Origin: Deltaproteobacteria bacterium
GTDB taxonomy: Bacteria; Desulfobacterota; Syntrophia; Syntrophales; UBA2210
Direction of reading: 5' to 3'
Assembly (NCBI GenBank): GCA_016933965.1
Contig: JAFGTS010000045.1
Coordinates: 27,293-91,292, forward strand
DNA length: 64,000 nucleotides
Below, in pieces: positions 55,546-63,966 of this stretch. Position numbers and translations under genes: made by a program. How positions within the stretch are numbered: the stretch's first letter is position 1; every line of letters starts with the position of its first letter. A model generated the notes under the pieces. It did not search any database. It was not told where the DNA came from and saw nothing but the letters and a program-made list of their open reading frames with translations.

Positions 55546-56590
55546 ACATCAGATACTGGGGCAGGAGGCCTATGAGATCGAGGAGCGAACAGGACGTATC
55601 AAGCTCGACGCGAACGAAAATCCCCATCTCATTCCTGACGGATTGAAACAGAAATTTCTCGAGCGTCTTGCGGAAATTGAACTCCACCGCTATCCGGTTC
55701 CCGGTTCACCTGAGCTGCGGCGTAAATTTGCTGAGAAGCTGCATGTCCATGAGTCGATGGTAATGATCGGAAACGGGTCGGACGAACTCATCTTCGCCCT
55801 GGTAACAGCTATGAGGGTCTCGTCCTCGGGAGGTGTCGTTATTCCCGTTCCGACATTTGGCATGTACCGGATTGCCTCATTGAATACAGGACACAGGGTC
55901 ATGGAGGTCCCTCTTGACGACCGGTTCGATCTTGATGTGGACGCCATGATGAGGGAAATTTCCGAGGATGCCCCCGCCATGATCTTTTTGAGCTATCCGA
56001 ATAATCCCACAGGGAATTGCTTCAGCCCTGACAGGATGGAGAAAATACTTCGTTCCTTTCCCGGGATCGTCGTCGTTGACGAAGCGTACTATCCCTTTGC
56101 GGAAAGGACGTTCCTCTCCTTTCTCGATGAGTTCAGGAACCTGGTCATTCTGAGAAGTCTTTCAAAGATCGGTTTTGCCGCGTTGCGGCTCGGTATCCTG
56201 ATCGCCGATCCTGTTCTGGTCCGTGAGTTGAACAAGATCCGCCTTCCCTATAATATCAATTCCTTTTCTCAGGCCGCGGCCGCGTTCTACCTTGAACATG
56301 AAGATGATTTCCAGGAGCAGGTCGAATGGATAATAAAGGAACGGCAATGGCTGTGGGAACAGCTGCAGGCGATCCTGGGCATACGGCCCTACCGGAGCGA
56401 TGCGAACTTCATCCTTTTTAGTTGTTTTAAGAATAAAGATAGTGTATACGAAAAACTCGTTGATCACGGTATCATCATAAAAAATTTCGGTTCTTCCGGG
56501 CTCCTTCGGGATTGTTTCCGGGTCACCGTCGGGACCGAGAGTGAAAATAGGGAATTTATCGATGCGCTGAAAGGCGCACTCGAGCAGTAA
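55523..56590 (+). CDS. hisC: Histidinol-phosphate aminotransferase
   Basis: 355 aa PLP aminotransferase, histidine pathway. ATG at 55523 (MDLTTIIKHQILGQEAYEIE). Conserved IKLDANENPH, LSYPNNPTGNCFSP, VVDEAYYPFAER and the PLP-lysine region SLSKIGFAALRLGIL. Similar aminotransferases act on aromatic amino acids too, but the N-terminal LDANENP motif favours HisC. Confidence 0.92.
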   Translation: MDLTTIIKHQILGQEAYEIEERTGRIKLDANENPHLIPDGLKQKFLERLAEIELHRYPVPGSPELRRKFAEKLHVHESMVMIGNGSDELIFALVTAMRVSSSGGVVIPVPTFGMYRIASLNTGHRVMEVPLDDRFDLDVDAMMREISEDAPAMIFLSYPNNPTGNCFSPDRMEKILRSFPGIVVVDEAYYPFAERTFLSFLDEFRNLVILRSLSKIGFAALRLGILIADPVLVRELNKIRLPYNINSFSQAAAAFYLEHEDDFQEQVEWIIKERQWLWEQLQAILGIRPYRSDANFILFSCFKNKDSVYEKLVDHGIIIKNFGSSGLLRDCFRVTVGTESENREFIDALKGALEQ

Positions 56591-56756
56591 GGAGAGTGAT
56601 ACAACAGAGGGCCTACAAGCGGGGTAGTTGACGGCGTACCGGGTGCGAAAAGCCGTCCTGCCCCTTTTTTGTGTGCTGAAGCGAAGCGAGGCATATGCAT
56701 TTTTTTATGAAGTACTAAATGTTTCGAAAAAACAATGGGAAAGGAAGGGGAAATAT

Positions 56757-56951
56757 TTGGAAGTAAAAGTCATAGACAATGATGTGGAAAAGGCACTGAA
56801 GATTCTGAAGAACAAGCTCTCGAAGAATGGTTTCTTCAAGGAACTCAAACTGCGGAGAGCCTACGAGAAGCCTTCGGTAAAGAGAAAAAGAAAAGCCCTT
56901 GAAGCCAGAAGACGGATGGCAAAAGCCGCCCGCCGCCGGCGGTATTCCTGA
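56757..56951 (+). CDS. rpsU: 30S ribosomal protein S21
   Basis: 64 aa. TTG start at 56757 chosen because AGGAAGGGG sits 6 nt upstream and the protein then begins (M)EVKVIDNDVEKALK, as in other S21 proteins. RRAYEKPSVKRKRKALEARR and the terminal KAARRRRYS are typical. Earlier in-frame starts would add unrelated residues. Confidence 0.93.
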   Translation: MEVKVIDNDVEKALKILKNKLSKNGFFKELKLRRAYEKPSVKRKRKALEARRRMAKAARRRRYS

Positions 56952-57039
56952 AGACCGGGGAGCCGGGTCCTGTTCCCTCACCTGCCCGTCGGCAACCCGA
57001 TGAGGTCCGCTCCCTCCAACATCAAACCGGGTGTGGCAG

Positions 57040-57693
57040 ATGGTTGAGAAGCAATATATCGTGGACGCCCTGTCCATCGAGGAATCGTGGCGGATATTCC
57101 GCGTGATGGCGGAGTTTGTCGATGCCATCGAGGAATTATCCCGTATCGGCCCCGCCGTCACTATCTTCGGGTCTGCCCGCGTGCGTCCCGGCGATGAATA
57201 CTATGACAAGGCGGAAAAGCTGGCCGGCCTTCTCGCCCAAAACGGGTTCGGTGTGATCACGGGGGGCGGTCCCGGCATCATGGAAGCGGCGAACAAGGGT
57301 GCCGCCGAAGCCGGCGGTGTCTCCGTGGGAATGAATATCCGTCTCCCTTACGAACAGAAACCGAATCCTTACGCGAATATCAGCCTTGACTACAAGTATT
57401 TTTTCATCCGGAAGGTCATGTTCGTCAAGTATGCCGTCGCCTACGTCATCATGCCCGGCGGATACGGGACCCTCGATGAACTCTTTGAAGCCCTGACGCT
57501 GATCCAGACAAAAAGGATCAAGAGCTTCCCCGTCATACTCATGGGAAGTTCTTACTGGAAGGGGCTCGTGGACTGGATCAGAAACGTCCTGCTTCAGGAA
57601 GAGAAGATAGACGCTGAAGATATCAATCGCATCCTGATATGCGACGAACCCGAGCAGGTCGTGGCGCATATCAAGAAATTCGTTATTCTGTAG
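57040..57693 (+). CDS. LOG family protein (TIGR00730, Rossmann fold)
   Basis: 217 aa from ATG 57040 (GTG 57031 also possible). Signatures of the LOG/lysine-decarboxylase-like family: TGGGPGIMEAANKGAAEAGG and MPGGYGTLDELFEALT (PGGxGTxxE). Homologues are nucleotide 5'-monophosphate phosphoribohydrolases releasing purine or cytokinin bases; the bacterial role is mostly unsettled. Followed by a palindromic repeat element. Confidence 0.9.
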   Translation: MVEKQYIVDALSIEESWRIFRVMAEFVDAIEELSRIGPAVTIFGSARVRPGDEYYDKAEKLAGLLAQNGFGVITGGGPGIMEAANKGAAEAGGVSVGMNIRLPYEQKPNPYANISLDYKYFFIRKVMFVKYAVAYVIMPGGYGTLDELFEALTLIQTKRIKSFPVILMGSSYWKGLVDWIRNVLLQEEKIDAEDINRILICDEPEQVVAHIKKFVIL

Positions 57694-57725
57694 TGCAGGA
57701 CAATCACGTAAAAACCTGTCTTTTG

Positions 57726-57896
57726 AATCCCTTTTTTGCTGGCCCCGAAACGTTTTTGATACATCTGCAGACAGTGGCAAAGGGGATTCACGGGGGATTT
57801 TACATATGAAAATCCCTCCCGACCTCCCTTTACAAAGGGAGGAGAAAAGCTCTTGAAACCCACAAAATCTTTTCAATGGCCGCTTCAAAAGGGATT
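57726..57896. mobile_element. MITE-like palindromic element, copy B
   Basis: 171 bp, related to the element at 15123-15290 but inverted. Left arm 57726-57766 and right arm about 57863-57896 share AATCCCTTTT, GGCC, GAA and TTTTG in order. The left arm matches the right arm of copy A (GCAAAAAA, CGAAxCGTTTTTGATACATCT) and the right arm matches copy A's left arm (CCCTTTTGxAGCGGCCATTGAA). The interior has two further perfect palindromes: GGGATTTT/AAAATCCC (57794-57816) and CCTCCCTTT/AAAGGGAGG (57823-57842). Confidence 0.68.
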
Positions 57897-57942
57897 AACG
57901 AGCCGGTAACGGAACTGAAAAAACCTGAATCAGTGTGATACC

Positions 57943-59301
57943 ATGTCTTCATCACTCGCCGCCGTCCTTGAGAACATCACAAAGGGAAAACCCGCTCCCT
58001 GTTACCTTATCCATGGCAACCAAACATACCTGGTCAAGGATGCACTTGAACGGATCGTCGGCGCTCTTTTGCCCGGCGGTGCAGACGACTTCAGCCTGTT
58101 CAGGATGACCGGAGATACCGAGGACGTGGGAGCCATCACCGAATCCCTGCTCTCCCGCTCTCTGATACCCGGCCGGAAGGTTATCGTTGTCAGGGATACC
58201 CGTCTTTTTTACTCGAAGAGCTCCGTGTCGGACATCATCGACGATGTCAGGGACAACCTTCAGCGGGACCCTTCCCGGGCCGCCCGGTCCTTTGCGGTCT
58301 TTCTGGAGACGGTGGGATGGTCGCTCGAAGAGCTGAAGGACGGCGGGTGGAATAAGATCAGTGACGCCCAGTGGCGGAAAGCTGTCGACGGTGAAGCCGG
58401 CGGAGACCGGGAACAGTGGCTGCCGCGGGCGATCCATCTCTGTGAATCGCTCATTATTTCGACGGGAAAGACCCGGCGGGATACGGATCAGCTTGAGGAT
58501 GCCCTGAAAAGAGGGATCCCCCGGGAGAACACCCTTATCCTGACGGCGGACGCGGTGGATCGGCGGAAACGGCTTTTCAAGGTCATATCGGAACTGGGGA
58601 TCGTTCTCGAATTCCAGCAGGCTCGCAATGAAGCACGGCAGAAACAGATCCTGAGCGAGGTTGTCAGGGAATACCTGGAGAAGAACGGAAAGACCCTGAG
58701 CCCGGAGGCCATGGCCCTCCTTCGGACCAGGACGGGTTTCGGCCTGGGAGACATTATGGGGGAGCTGGAAAAGCTGATCTCCTATGTGGACGATCGGCAC
58801 CGGATCGGTGCCGATGACGTTGACGCGGTTATCGGTAAAACAAAGGAAGATTCCATATTCGATCTTACGGCGGCCGTGGTCGACGGGGACCCTGAAAAGG
58901 CCCTTGCCACCCTTGAGCACCTGCTCGACCAGGGTGTTCACTACCTGTCGGTCCTGGCGATGATAGCTCGGGAGATGCTCAACCTCCTGCAGGGAAAACT
59001 GCTCCTCGACGCGGGTGTGGTGCCGTCCTTTTCGACCCGTCTCACCTTCCCGGCCTTTCAAAAAGACCAGTATCCCGTCATCAAGGAAGCGGCCCGGAAC
59101 TGGGAAGCCGGGGGAGGGTGGCTGATTGGCCGTCATCCCTATGTGATCTATAACGCCCTTTCCGGAAGCATCCGTTTTTCCTATGAAGAACTGGAATTCT
59201 TCATAGATCGGCTTGCAGACCTCGATGTGGCACTGAAAACGACCGCCATCGATCCCCGCCGTGCCCTTGAAAAGCTGCTGATCGAACTCTGCCGCCGATG
59301 A
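57943..59301 (+). CDS. holA: DNA polymerase III delta subunit (enlarged)
   Basis: 452 aa, clamp-loader subunit that opens the sliding clamp. N-terminal CYLIHGNQTYLVKDALERIV, the clamp-binding region RSLIPGRKVIVVRDT, the AAA+-like FQQARNEARQKQILSEVVRE and C-terminal DPEKALATLEHLLDQGVHYL all fit HolA. Family members are about 330-345 aa; the extra about 100 residues lie around 90-190, a charged segment between the P-loop-like domain strands. Start ATG at 57943. Confidence 0.88.
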   Translation: MSSSLAAVLENITKGKPAPCYLIHGNQTYLVKDALERIVGALLPGGADDFSLFRMTGDTEDVGAITESLLSRSLIPGRKVIVVRDTRLFYSKSSVSDIIDDVRDNLQRDPSRAARSFAVFLETVGWSLEELKDGGWNKISDAQWRKAVDGEAGGDREQWLPRAIHLCESLIISTGKTRRDTDQLEDALKRGIPRENTLILTADAVDRRKRLFKVISELGIVLEFQQARNEARQKQILSEVVREYLEKNGKTLSPEAMALLRTRTGFGLGDIMGELEKLISYVDDRHRIGADDVDAVIGKTKEDSIFDLTAAVVDGDPEKALATLEHLLDQGVHYLSVLAMIAREMLNLLQGKLLLDAGVVPSFSTRLTFPAFQKDQYPVIKEAARNWEAGGGWLIGRHPYVIYNALSGSIRFSYEELEFFIDRLADLDVALKTTAIDPRRALEKLLIELCRR

Positions 59302-59361
59302 ACATGCCGGAATAATGACGGTTTCCCGCCCCATCGCCCGGCCTGCGATATCTGCAGTACT

Positions 59362-59898
59362 TTACAGCTTTTTCAGTTTTCTCTTCGCGAGCCGCTTGCG
59401 TTTTGACATCCGCCGGGAGGGGCCCTTTTTCTGTGTTCCCGCCGGCGATACCGGCTCGTCATCAGGCTCCGGGCCGGTCAGTTCCGTGTCGGTCATGAAA
59501 AATGCCGCTTCCATTTCGCGCTGGATCCGCGCTTCAAATTCTGGTGACGAGACCGCCACCGTCCCCCGGCGGCCCACCGCCGTCGCCACGGCGCGATCCG
59601 ATGTGACAACAAGGATTTCCTCTGCCGAGTGAGAAACCATTTCCTTGATCACATCATCGGCCGTGCGGCCTCTTCGCGAATATACGATTCGAATTCCCTT
59701 TTCCCGCTGTCGCTCTTCCTGAACCGATCCGTCGAGCCAACCGTCGAAGACAACGGTGATTTTGTGCCCCCGCAACCGCTTGTACTCGGCAAGCCGGTGG
59801 ATCAGTTCCATGCGGCCCTGTTCCAGACTGATCCTCTCAAAACGTTTCAGGGAAGGGGATTGCCTGATGAGATTATATCCGTCTATGATGATGTGCAT
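59362..59898 (-). CDS. NYN-domain protein (YacP-like PIN nuclease)
   Basis: 178 aa. MHIIIDGYNLIRQSPSLKRF, VVFDGWLDGS, GRTADDVIKEMV and VVTSDRAVATAVGR are the acidic-cluster motifs of the NYN/PIN-like nuclease fold. C-terminal 40 residues are highly basic (KRKRLAKRKLKKL), suggesting RNA or ribosome binding. The Bacillus homologue Rae1/YacP is a ribosome-associated endoribonuclease; same role here is inference. Confidence 0.87.
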   Translation of the reverse strand: MHIIIDGYNLIRQSPSLKRFERISLEQGRMELIHRLAEYKRLRGHKITVVFDGWLDGSVQEERQREKGIRIVYSRRGRTADDVIKEMVSHSAEEILVVTSDRAVATAVGRRGTVAVSSPEFEARIQREMEAAFFMTDTELTGPEPDDEPVSPAGTQKKGPSRRMSKRKRLAKRKLKKL

Positions 59899-59997
59899 GA
59901 TGTTTCCCGGCCGTTCCGGTGATTCCCGTGTCCCCCGCGATGTGGATCCTTCGCCGGCGACGGGTGGTGCCGGGGGACACGCCTGCCGCGCATCCGC

Positions 59998-60663
59998 TCA
60001 TGTTTCGGAATCAAGGATCTTTCTCATGTCCCCGATCGTGCCGGCATAATTGCCACTGTGGAATATGGCCGAACCGGCGACGAAAATATCGACCCCCGCA
60101 TCCCTGAGTACCTGAATGTTGCCCAGATGAACACCGCCGTCTATTTCGAGCAGAACACCGGGTGATCTTTCATCGATGAGACGGCGTGCCTGCCGGATCT
60201 TTTCAACCATGCCCTCGATAAAACTCTGGCCGCCGAAGCCGGGGTTGACGGTCATGATGAGCAGGAGGTCTATGTCTTCAATGATCTCCGTTACAAGGGA
60301 AAGCGGTGTTGCCGGATTCAGGGAAACGCCGGCCCGGGCGCCCCGTTCCCTGATGGCGGAAATTGCCCGGTGAAGGTGTATCTCCGCCTCGACATGTACC
60401 GTGATGATATCGCTTCCCGCCTTCCTGTAATCGTCGATGACCCGCCCCGGGTTTTCGATCATGAGATGCACATCGAAGGGAAGTTTCGTGACAGGGCGGA
60501 TCGATTCAATGACGGGAGGGCCGATGGTCAGATTGGGAACAAAATGGCCGTCCATGACATCAATATGTATCAGGTCGGCCCCCGCCGCCTCCACGGCCCG
60601 TATCTCCTGCTGAAGAACACTGAAATCCGCTGACAGAATTGAAGGTGCGATCTGCTTCATCAT
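59998..60663 (-). CDS. rpe: Ribulose-phosphate 3-epimerase
   Basis: 221 aa TIM-barrel enzyme of the pentose phosphate pathway. IAPSILSADFSVLQQE, LIHIDVMDGHFVPNLTIGP (metal-binding His/Asp), TVNPGFGGQSFI and LEIDGGVHLGN are diagnostic. Start is one of two adjacent ATGs (60663/60660). Confidence 0.96.
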   Translation of the reverse strand: MMKQIAPSILSADFSVLQQEIRAVEAAGADLIHIDVMDGHFVPNLTIGPPVIESIRPVTKLPFDVHLMIENPGRVIDDYRKAGSDIITVHVEAEIHLHRAISAIRERGARAGVSLNPATPLSLVTEIIEDIDLLLIMTVNPGFGGQSFIEGMVEKIRQARRLIDERSPGVLLEIDGGVHLGNIQVLRDAGVDIFVAGSAIFHSGNYAGTIGDMRKILDSET

Positions 60664-60722
60664 TTCACCGGAAGCCTTTCATAGCCTGTTCATGAGAGTT
60701 ATTCACGTTGGACGACCGGCTG

Positions 60723-61472
60723 CTAATAATTGATCGTAACGTTGTGCAGCACCCCCGAGTCCGTTTCCTTTATGGCGAGACGCAGTTCTTTCGGCGATTT
60801 CGGAGCCGCTTCCCCGGGGAAGAAAATGAATCCGTGTGCTATCTGGTGTGGCGGAATGTCCTTTTTCTCGAGGGAACGGGTCTTGAGGTCCTCACCGATC
60901 TTCTGCTGCACCGTTTCGTCTTCTGAAACACCTTTCGCGCCGCCCATCAGAACCCCCGCGGTCGCTCCCACAGCGGCCCCTTTCCCGGCGGCCTCGGCCA
61001 CGTTTTCGCCTGTGACGATACCGATGGCGGCACCGATGAGGGCACCAGCCGCGCCGCCGAGCAACCCGGGTTTCGCCGTTTCCGAAACAACTTCGCCGTA
61101 TTCCGTTTTCTTCGCTATCCGATCATAGGCGATCCCGGCGTCCAGGATAGGCCAGAGATTGTTATCCTGGTCGACGAGGTAGGTCTGCTGGGGAATGATC
61201 TCCAGCGAATGGGTTCCCTTGTTGTCGAAGGCCACCTGGACCGGCAGCACCCCGGCCGCGATAATGTCGAAACCGAATGCTTCCTCGGCCGCCTTCGTGT
61301 CGTTGTATACTTTTGACGCGATCACGGCACCGGCCGCTTCGATGGCATTGGGGGATGCCTCGGGGAGCTGAAAGGGAACGACGGTCTGTTTATACCTGGT
61401 GCAGCCGGCCGCCACAAGGAGGACCATGATGCAGATGGCGGCGATGGATATGCCTTTCGAGATATTTTTCAT
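60723..61472 (-). CDS. Glycine-zipper lipoprotein
   Basis: 249 aa from ATG 61472, with GAGAGG 10 nt upstream. Lipobox LLVAAGC after a hydrophobic signal. Central Gly/Ala-rich segment (GLLGGAAGALIGAAIGIVTG and GKGAAVGATAGVLMGGAKG) forms glycine zippers as in outer-membrane lipoproteins. The flanking beta-rich domain (AFDNKGTHSLEIIPQQTYLV) is of unknown function. No partner genes in context. Confidence 0.8.
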   Translation of the reverse strand: MKNISKGISIAAICIMVLLVAAGCTRYKQTVVPFQLPEASPNAIEAAGAVIASKVYNDTKAAEEAFGFDIIAAGVLPVQVAFDNKGTHSLEIIPQQTYLVDQDNNLWPILDAGIAYDRIAKKTEYGEVVSETAKPGLLGGAAGALIGAAIGIVTGENVAEAAGKGAAVGATAGVLMGGAKGVSEDETVQQKIGEDLKTRSLEKKDIPPHQIAHGFIFFPGEAAPKSPKELRLAIKETDSGVLHNVTINY

Positions 61473-61546
61473 TGATGTACGTCCTCTCATTGTTTTTCCG
61501 GTAAGTCTACACGCAAGCTCCCGGTCCTGTCAATTAAAGCTTCTCA

Positions 61547-62311
61547 TCACAACGTTACGGCCACTCCGCGGGAATGAAGATACTCCTTTGCTTCCCTGAT
61601 GGATATTTCCCTGAAATGGAAGATCGAGGCCGCGAGCAGGATGGAGGCTTTCCCCCTGACCACACCTTCATAGAGATGTTCGAGCGTCCCCGCACCCCCT
61701 GAGGCGATGACGGGAAGCCCCGATGTCTCGGCAATCAGCGCTGTCAGCGTTACGTCATATCCGTCTTTCGTTCCATCCGTGTCGATGCTCGTAGGGAGAA
61801 TGGAACCGCATCCCAGGTCCCTGACCTGCTGCGCCCACGCGACGGCATCCTTGCCTGTTGGTGTCCGGCCGCCGTTCACGTACAGTTCATAGCCCGACGC
61901 CACGGTATTGTTCATCTTCGCGTCGATAGCCACGACGATGGCCCCGCTTCCGAATTCCTTTGCCCCTTCCCTGATGAGTTCGGGGTTTTTTACGGCCGCC
62001 GTGTTGATGGAGACCTTGCTGACCCCGGCACTGATGAGTCGTTCCATGTCGGCCGTCTCGCCGATACCACCGCCGACGGTCAGCGGGATCGTTATTGCCG
62101 AGGCGACCCGTTTGACCAGCTCAACGGTGGTTTTCCGGGCTTCAATGGTTGCCGTGATGTCGAGGAAGGCCAGTTCGTCCGCCCCCTCTTTTTCGTAGAA
62201 GAGGGCGTTTTCGACGGGATCGCCCGCGACCTTCAGATCGACGAAATGTACGCCCTTGACGACCCTTCCATCCTTGATGTCAAGACAGGGCATGATCTTT
62301 ACAGGATCCAT
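61547..62311 (-). CDS. hisF: Imidazole glycerol phosphate synthase cyclase subunit
   Basis: 254 aa TIM barrel. [17 protein letters not shown] (catalytic Asp), [29 protein letters not shown] (second catalytic Asp) and [13 protein letters not shown] are classic HisF. Partner HisH is not adjacent. Confidence 0.96.
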   Translation of the reverse strand: MDPVKIMPCLDIKDGRVVKGVHFVDLKVAGDPVENALFYEKEGADELAFLDITATIEARKTTVELVKRVASAITIPLTVGGGIGETADMERLISAGVSKVSINTAAVKNPELIREGAKEFGSGAIVVAIDAKMNNTVASGYELYVNGGRTPTGKDAVAWAQQVRDLGCGSILPTSIDTDGTKDGYDVTLTALIAETSGLPVIASGGAGTLEHLYEGVVRGKASILLAASIFHFREISIREAKEYLHSRGVAVTL

Positions 62312-62530
62312 GATATTCTTCCTTTCTCAATGAATACGATGGGATATGTCCGCACGCCGGTGAGATGATGAAGGAGAACTACTATAGAGACTCTGATATG
62401 TCAATACCTTTGGCGGCATGGTTCTTATAGTACGGGCGATGAAGGGATTAAAAGGATTACGGATTGTGGATTACGGATCCCGGTTCCCGAATCCCGATTT
62501 TCCGCACTCAGGCACTGCTTTTAATATTCC

Positions 62531-62559
62531 TTGACATGCCCGCGAAAGACCATTAATCT
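62531..62559 (+). promoter_or_regulatory. Candidate sigma-70 promoter of waaA
   Basis: TTGACA (62531-62536), 17-nt spacer, TAATCT (62554-62559) as partial -10. Predicted start near 62566 is only about 3 nt before the waaA ATG at 62569, and no Shine-Dalgarno is present, so the mRNA may be leaderless. Confidence 0.5.
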
Positions 62560-62568
62560 CCATTTCCC

Positions 62569-63867
62569 ATGATGTCAATAGCTTATAATATCCTGCTCGC
62601 CGCCGCGGCGCTGGTCCTGGGGCCGTATTACGGGGCGAAAATGCTTTTTTCCGGGAAATACCGGAACAGTATCGGCCCGAAACTGGGATTCACACCGGCC
62701 GAAACCTTCGACGCCATGGAGGGGACCCCCCGTATATGGGTTCACGCCGTGTCGGTGGGAGAGGTGACGGCGGCGGCCCCCATCGTGGCATCCCTGCGGC
62801 AACTGTTCCCGGGGGCATGCATCGTTCTTTCGACGAGCACGGAAACGGGACAGGAAATGGCCCGCAAGTTCGTGCGCTCCGCAACGGCTCTGTTCTATTA
62901 TCCCCTCGATATTCCCTGCGTTATCAGAAAGACGCTCGACCGGGTTGCCCCCGATGTGTTCGTCGCCGTGGAAACGGAGATATGGCCTAATTTTATCAGG
63001 CTTTGCGGGCAGCGGGGCATCGGGATCGCTCTTGTCAACGGCAGGATATCCCCCCGTTCCTTCCGGGGATACGGGAGGACAAAGTTTTTCTGGGAGGCCT
63101 TCTTCAACAGGATCGACCAGATAGGCGCCATATCGGAGACCGATGCGGCACGCCTGCAAAAGCTCGGCGTAGAGTCCTCCCGCGTTCGGGTGCTGGGCAA
63201 TGCGAAATATGACGGGCTTGCCGCCAGTGTAAGCGATGAACTGCGCGATGAAACGAGCCGCCGGCTGAATGTTTCTCCGGATGTGCCGGTCCTCGTCGCG
63301 GGCAGCACCCATGAAGGGGAGGAATCGGTGGTGCTCTCTGTCTACCGGGAACTGCTCAAGGAATTTCCGGGGCTTCTCCTGATCGTGGTTCCCCGCCATG
63401 TTGAGCGTTCGGCCGATGTGATCGCCCAGGCGCGGAAAGCCGGTTTCGACGATGTCATTGCCTTCAGCGATATTCAGGCGGGTACGGGCAGAAAGACCCA
63501 GCGGGTGATCATCATTGATGTAATCGGTGAGCTTTTCAAGGTATACGGACTGGCGACGGCCGTCTTCTGCGGCGGCAGCCTCGTGCCACGGGGGGGACAG
63601 AACATTCTCGAAGCTGCGGCGTGGGGGAAAGTGGTTCTCTACGGTCCCTCGATGGAAGATTTTCAGGATGAGCGGGAAGCGCTGGAACGTGTCGGCGCGG
63701 GCATCACGGTTCGCAACCGCGGAGAGATGCTCGACGCCCTGGTCCAGCTGATGAGGCATCCCGACCTGCTGAGTGAGGCGGGCGAAAGGGCGCGTGCCAT
63801 GGTCGCCGCCAACACGGGAGCGTCACGCCGCCATGCCGAGCTGATCCGGTCTGTTCTCGAAAGGTAA
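62569..63867 (+). CDS. waaA: 3-deoxy-D-manno-octulosonic acid transferase
   Basis: 432 aa GT-B glycosyltransferase adding Kdo to lipid A precursor; shows the organism makes lipopolysaccharide. N-terminal membrane anchor (about 3-22). IWVHAVSVGEVTAAAPIV (catalytic Glu), STSTETGQEMA, FVAVETEIWPNFI, and GSLVPRGGQNILEAAAWGK near the C-terminus are diagnostic. Downstream sequence is a repeat, not a gene. Confidence 0.95.
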   Translation: MMSIAYNILLAAAALVLGPYYGAKMLFSGKYRNSIGPKLGFTPAETFDAMEGTPRIWVHAVSVGEVTAAAPIVASLRQLFPGACIVLSTSTETGQEMARKFVRSATALFYYPLDIPCVIRKTLDRVAPDVFVAVETEIWPNFIRLCGQRGIGIALVNGRISPRSFRGYGRTKFFWEAFFNRIDQIGAISETDAARLQKLGVESSRVRVLGNAKYDGLAASVSDELRDETSRRLNVSPDVPVLVAGSTHEGEESVVLSVYRELLKEFPGLLLIVVPRHVERSADVIAQARKAGFDDVIAFSDIQAGTGRKTQRVIIIDVIGELFKVYGLATAVFCGGSLVPRGGQNILEAAAWGKVVLYGPSMEDFQDEREALERVGAGITVRNRGEMLDALVQLMRHPDLLSEAGERARAMVAANTGASRRHAELIRSVLER

Positions 63868-63948
63868 TGGCTTATGGTAATGGCTTATAATGGTACGTAA
63901 TCCGTAATCCATAATTGACAGTCTCGCAAAAAGTCAAATATCGTGTCA

Positions 63949-63966
63949 CTCCCGCGAAAGCGGGAG
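63949..63966. repeat. Start of a dispersed CCCGCGAAAGCGGG intergenic repeat (cut by window end)
   Basis: CTCCCGC, loop GAAA, GCGGGAG forms a perfect tetraloop hairpin, flanked by GTCTCGCAAAAAGTC and CTGGATTCCGTGTC. This arrangement matches a repeat class widespread in deltaproteobacterial intergenic regions (from memory). The rest lies beyond the window. Confidence 0.65.

Noticed and set aside
57952..59334. 460-codon open frame antisense to holA
   Set aside because: Same third-position GC effect; the sense strand encodes a clear HolA.
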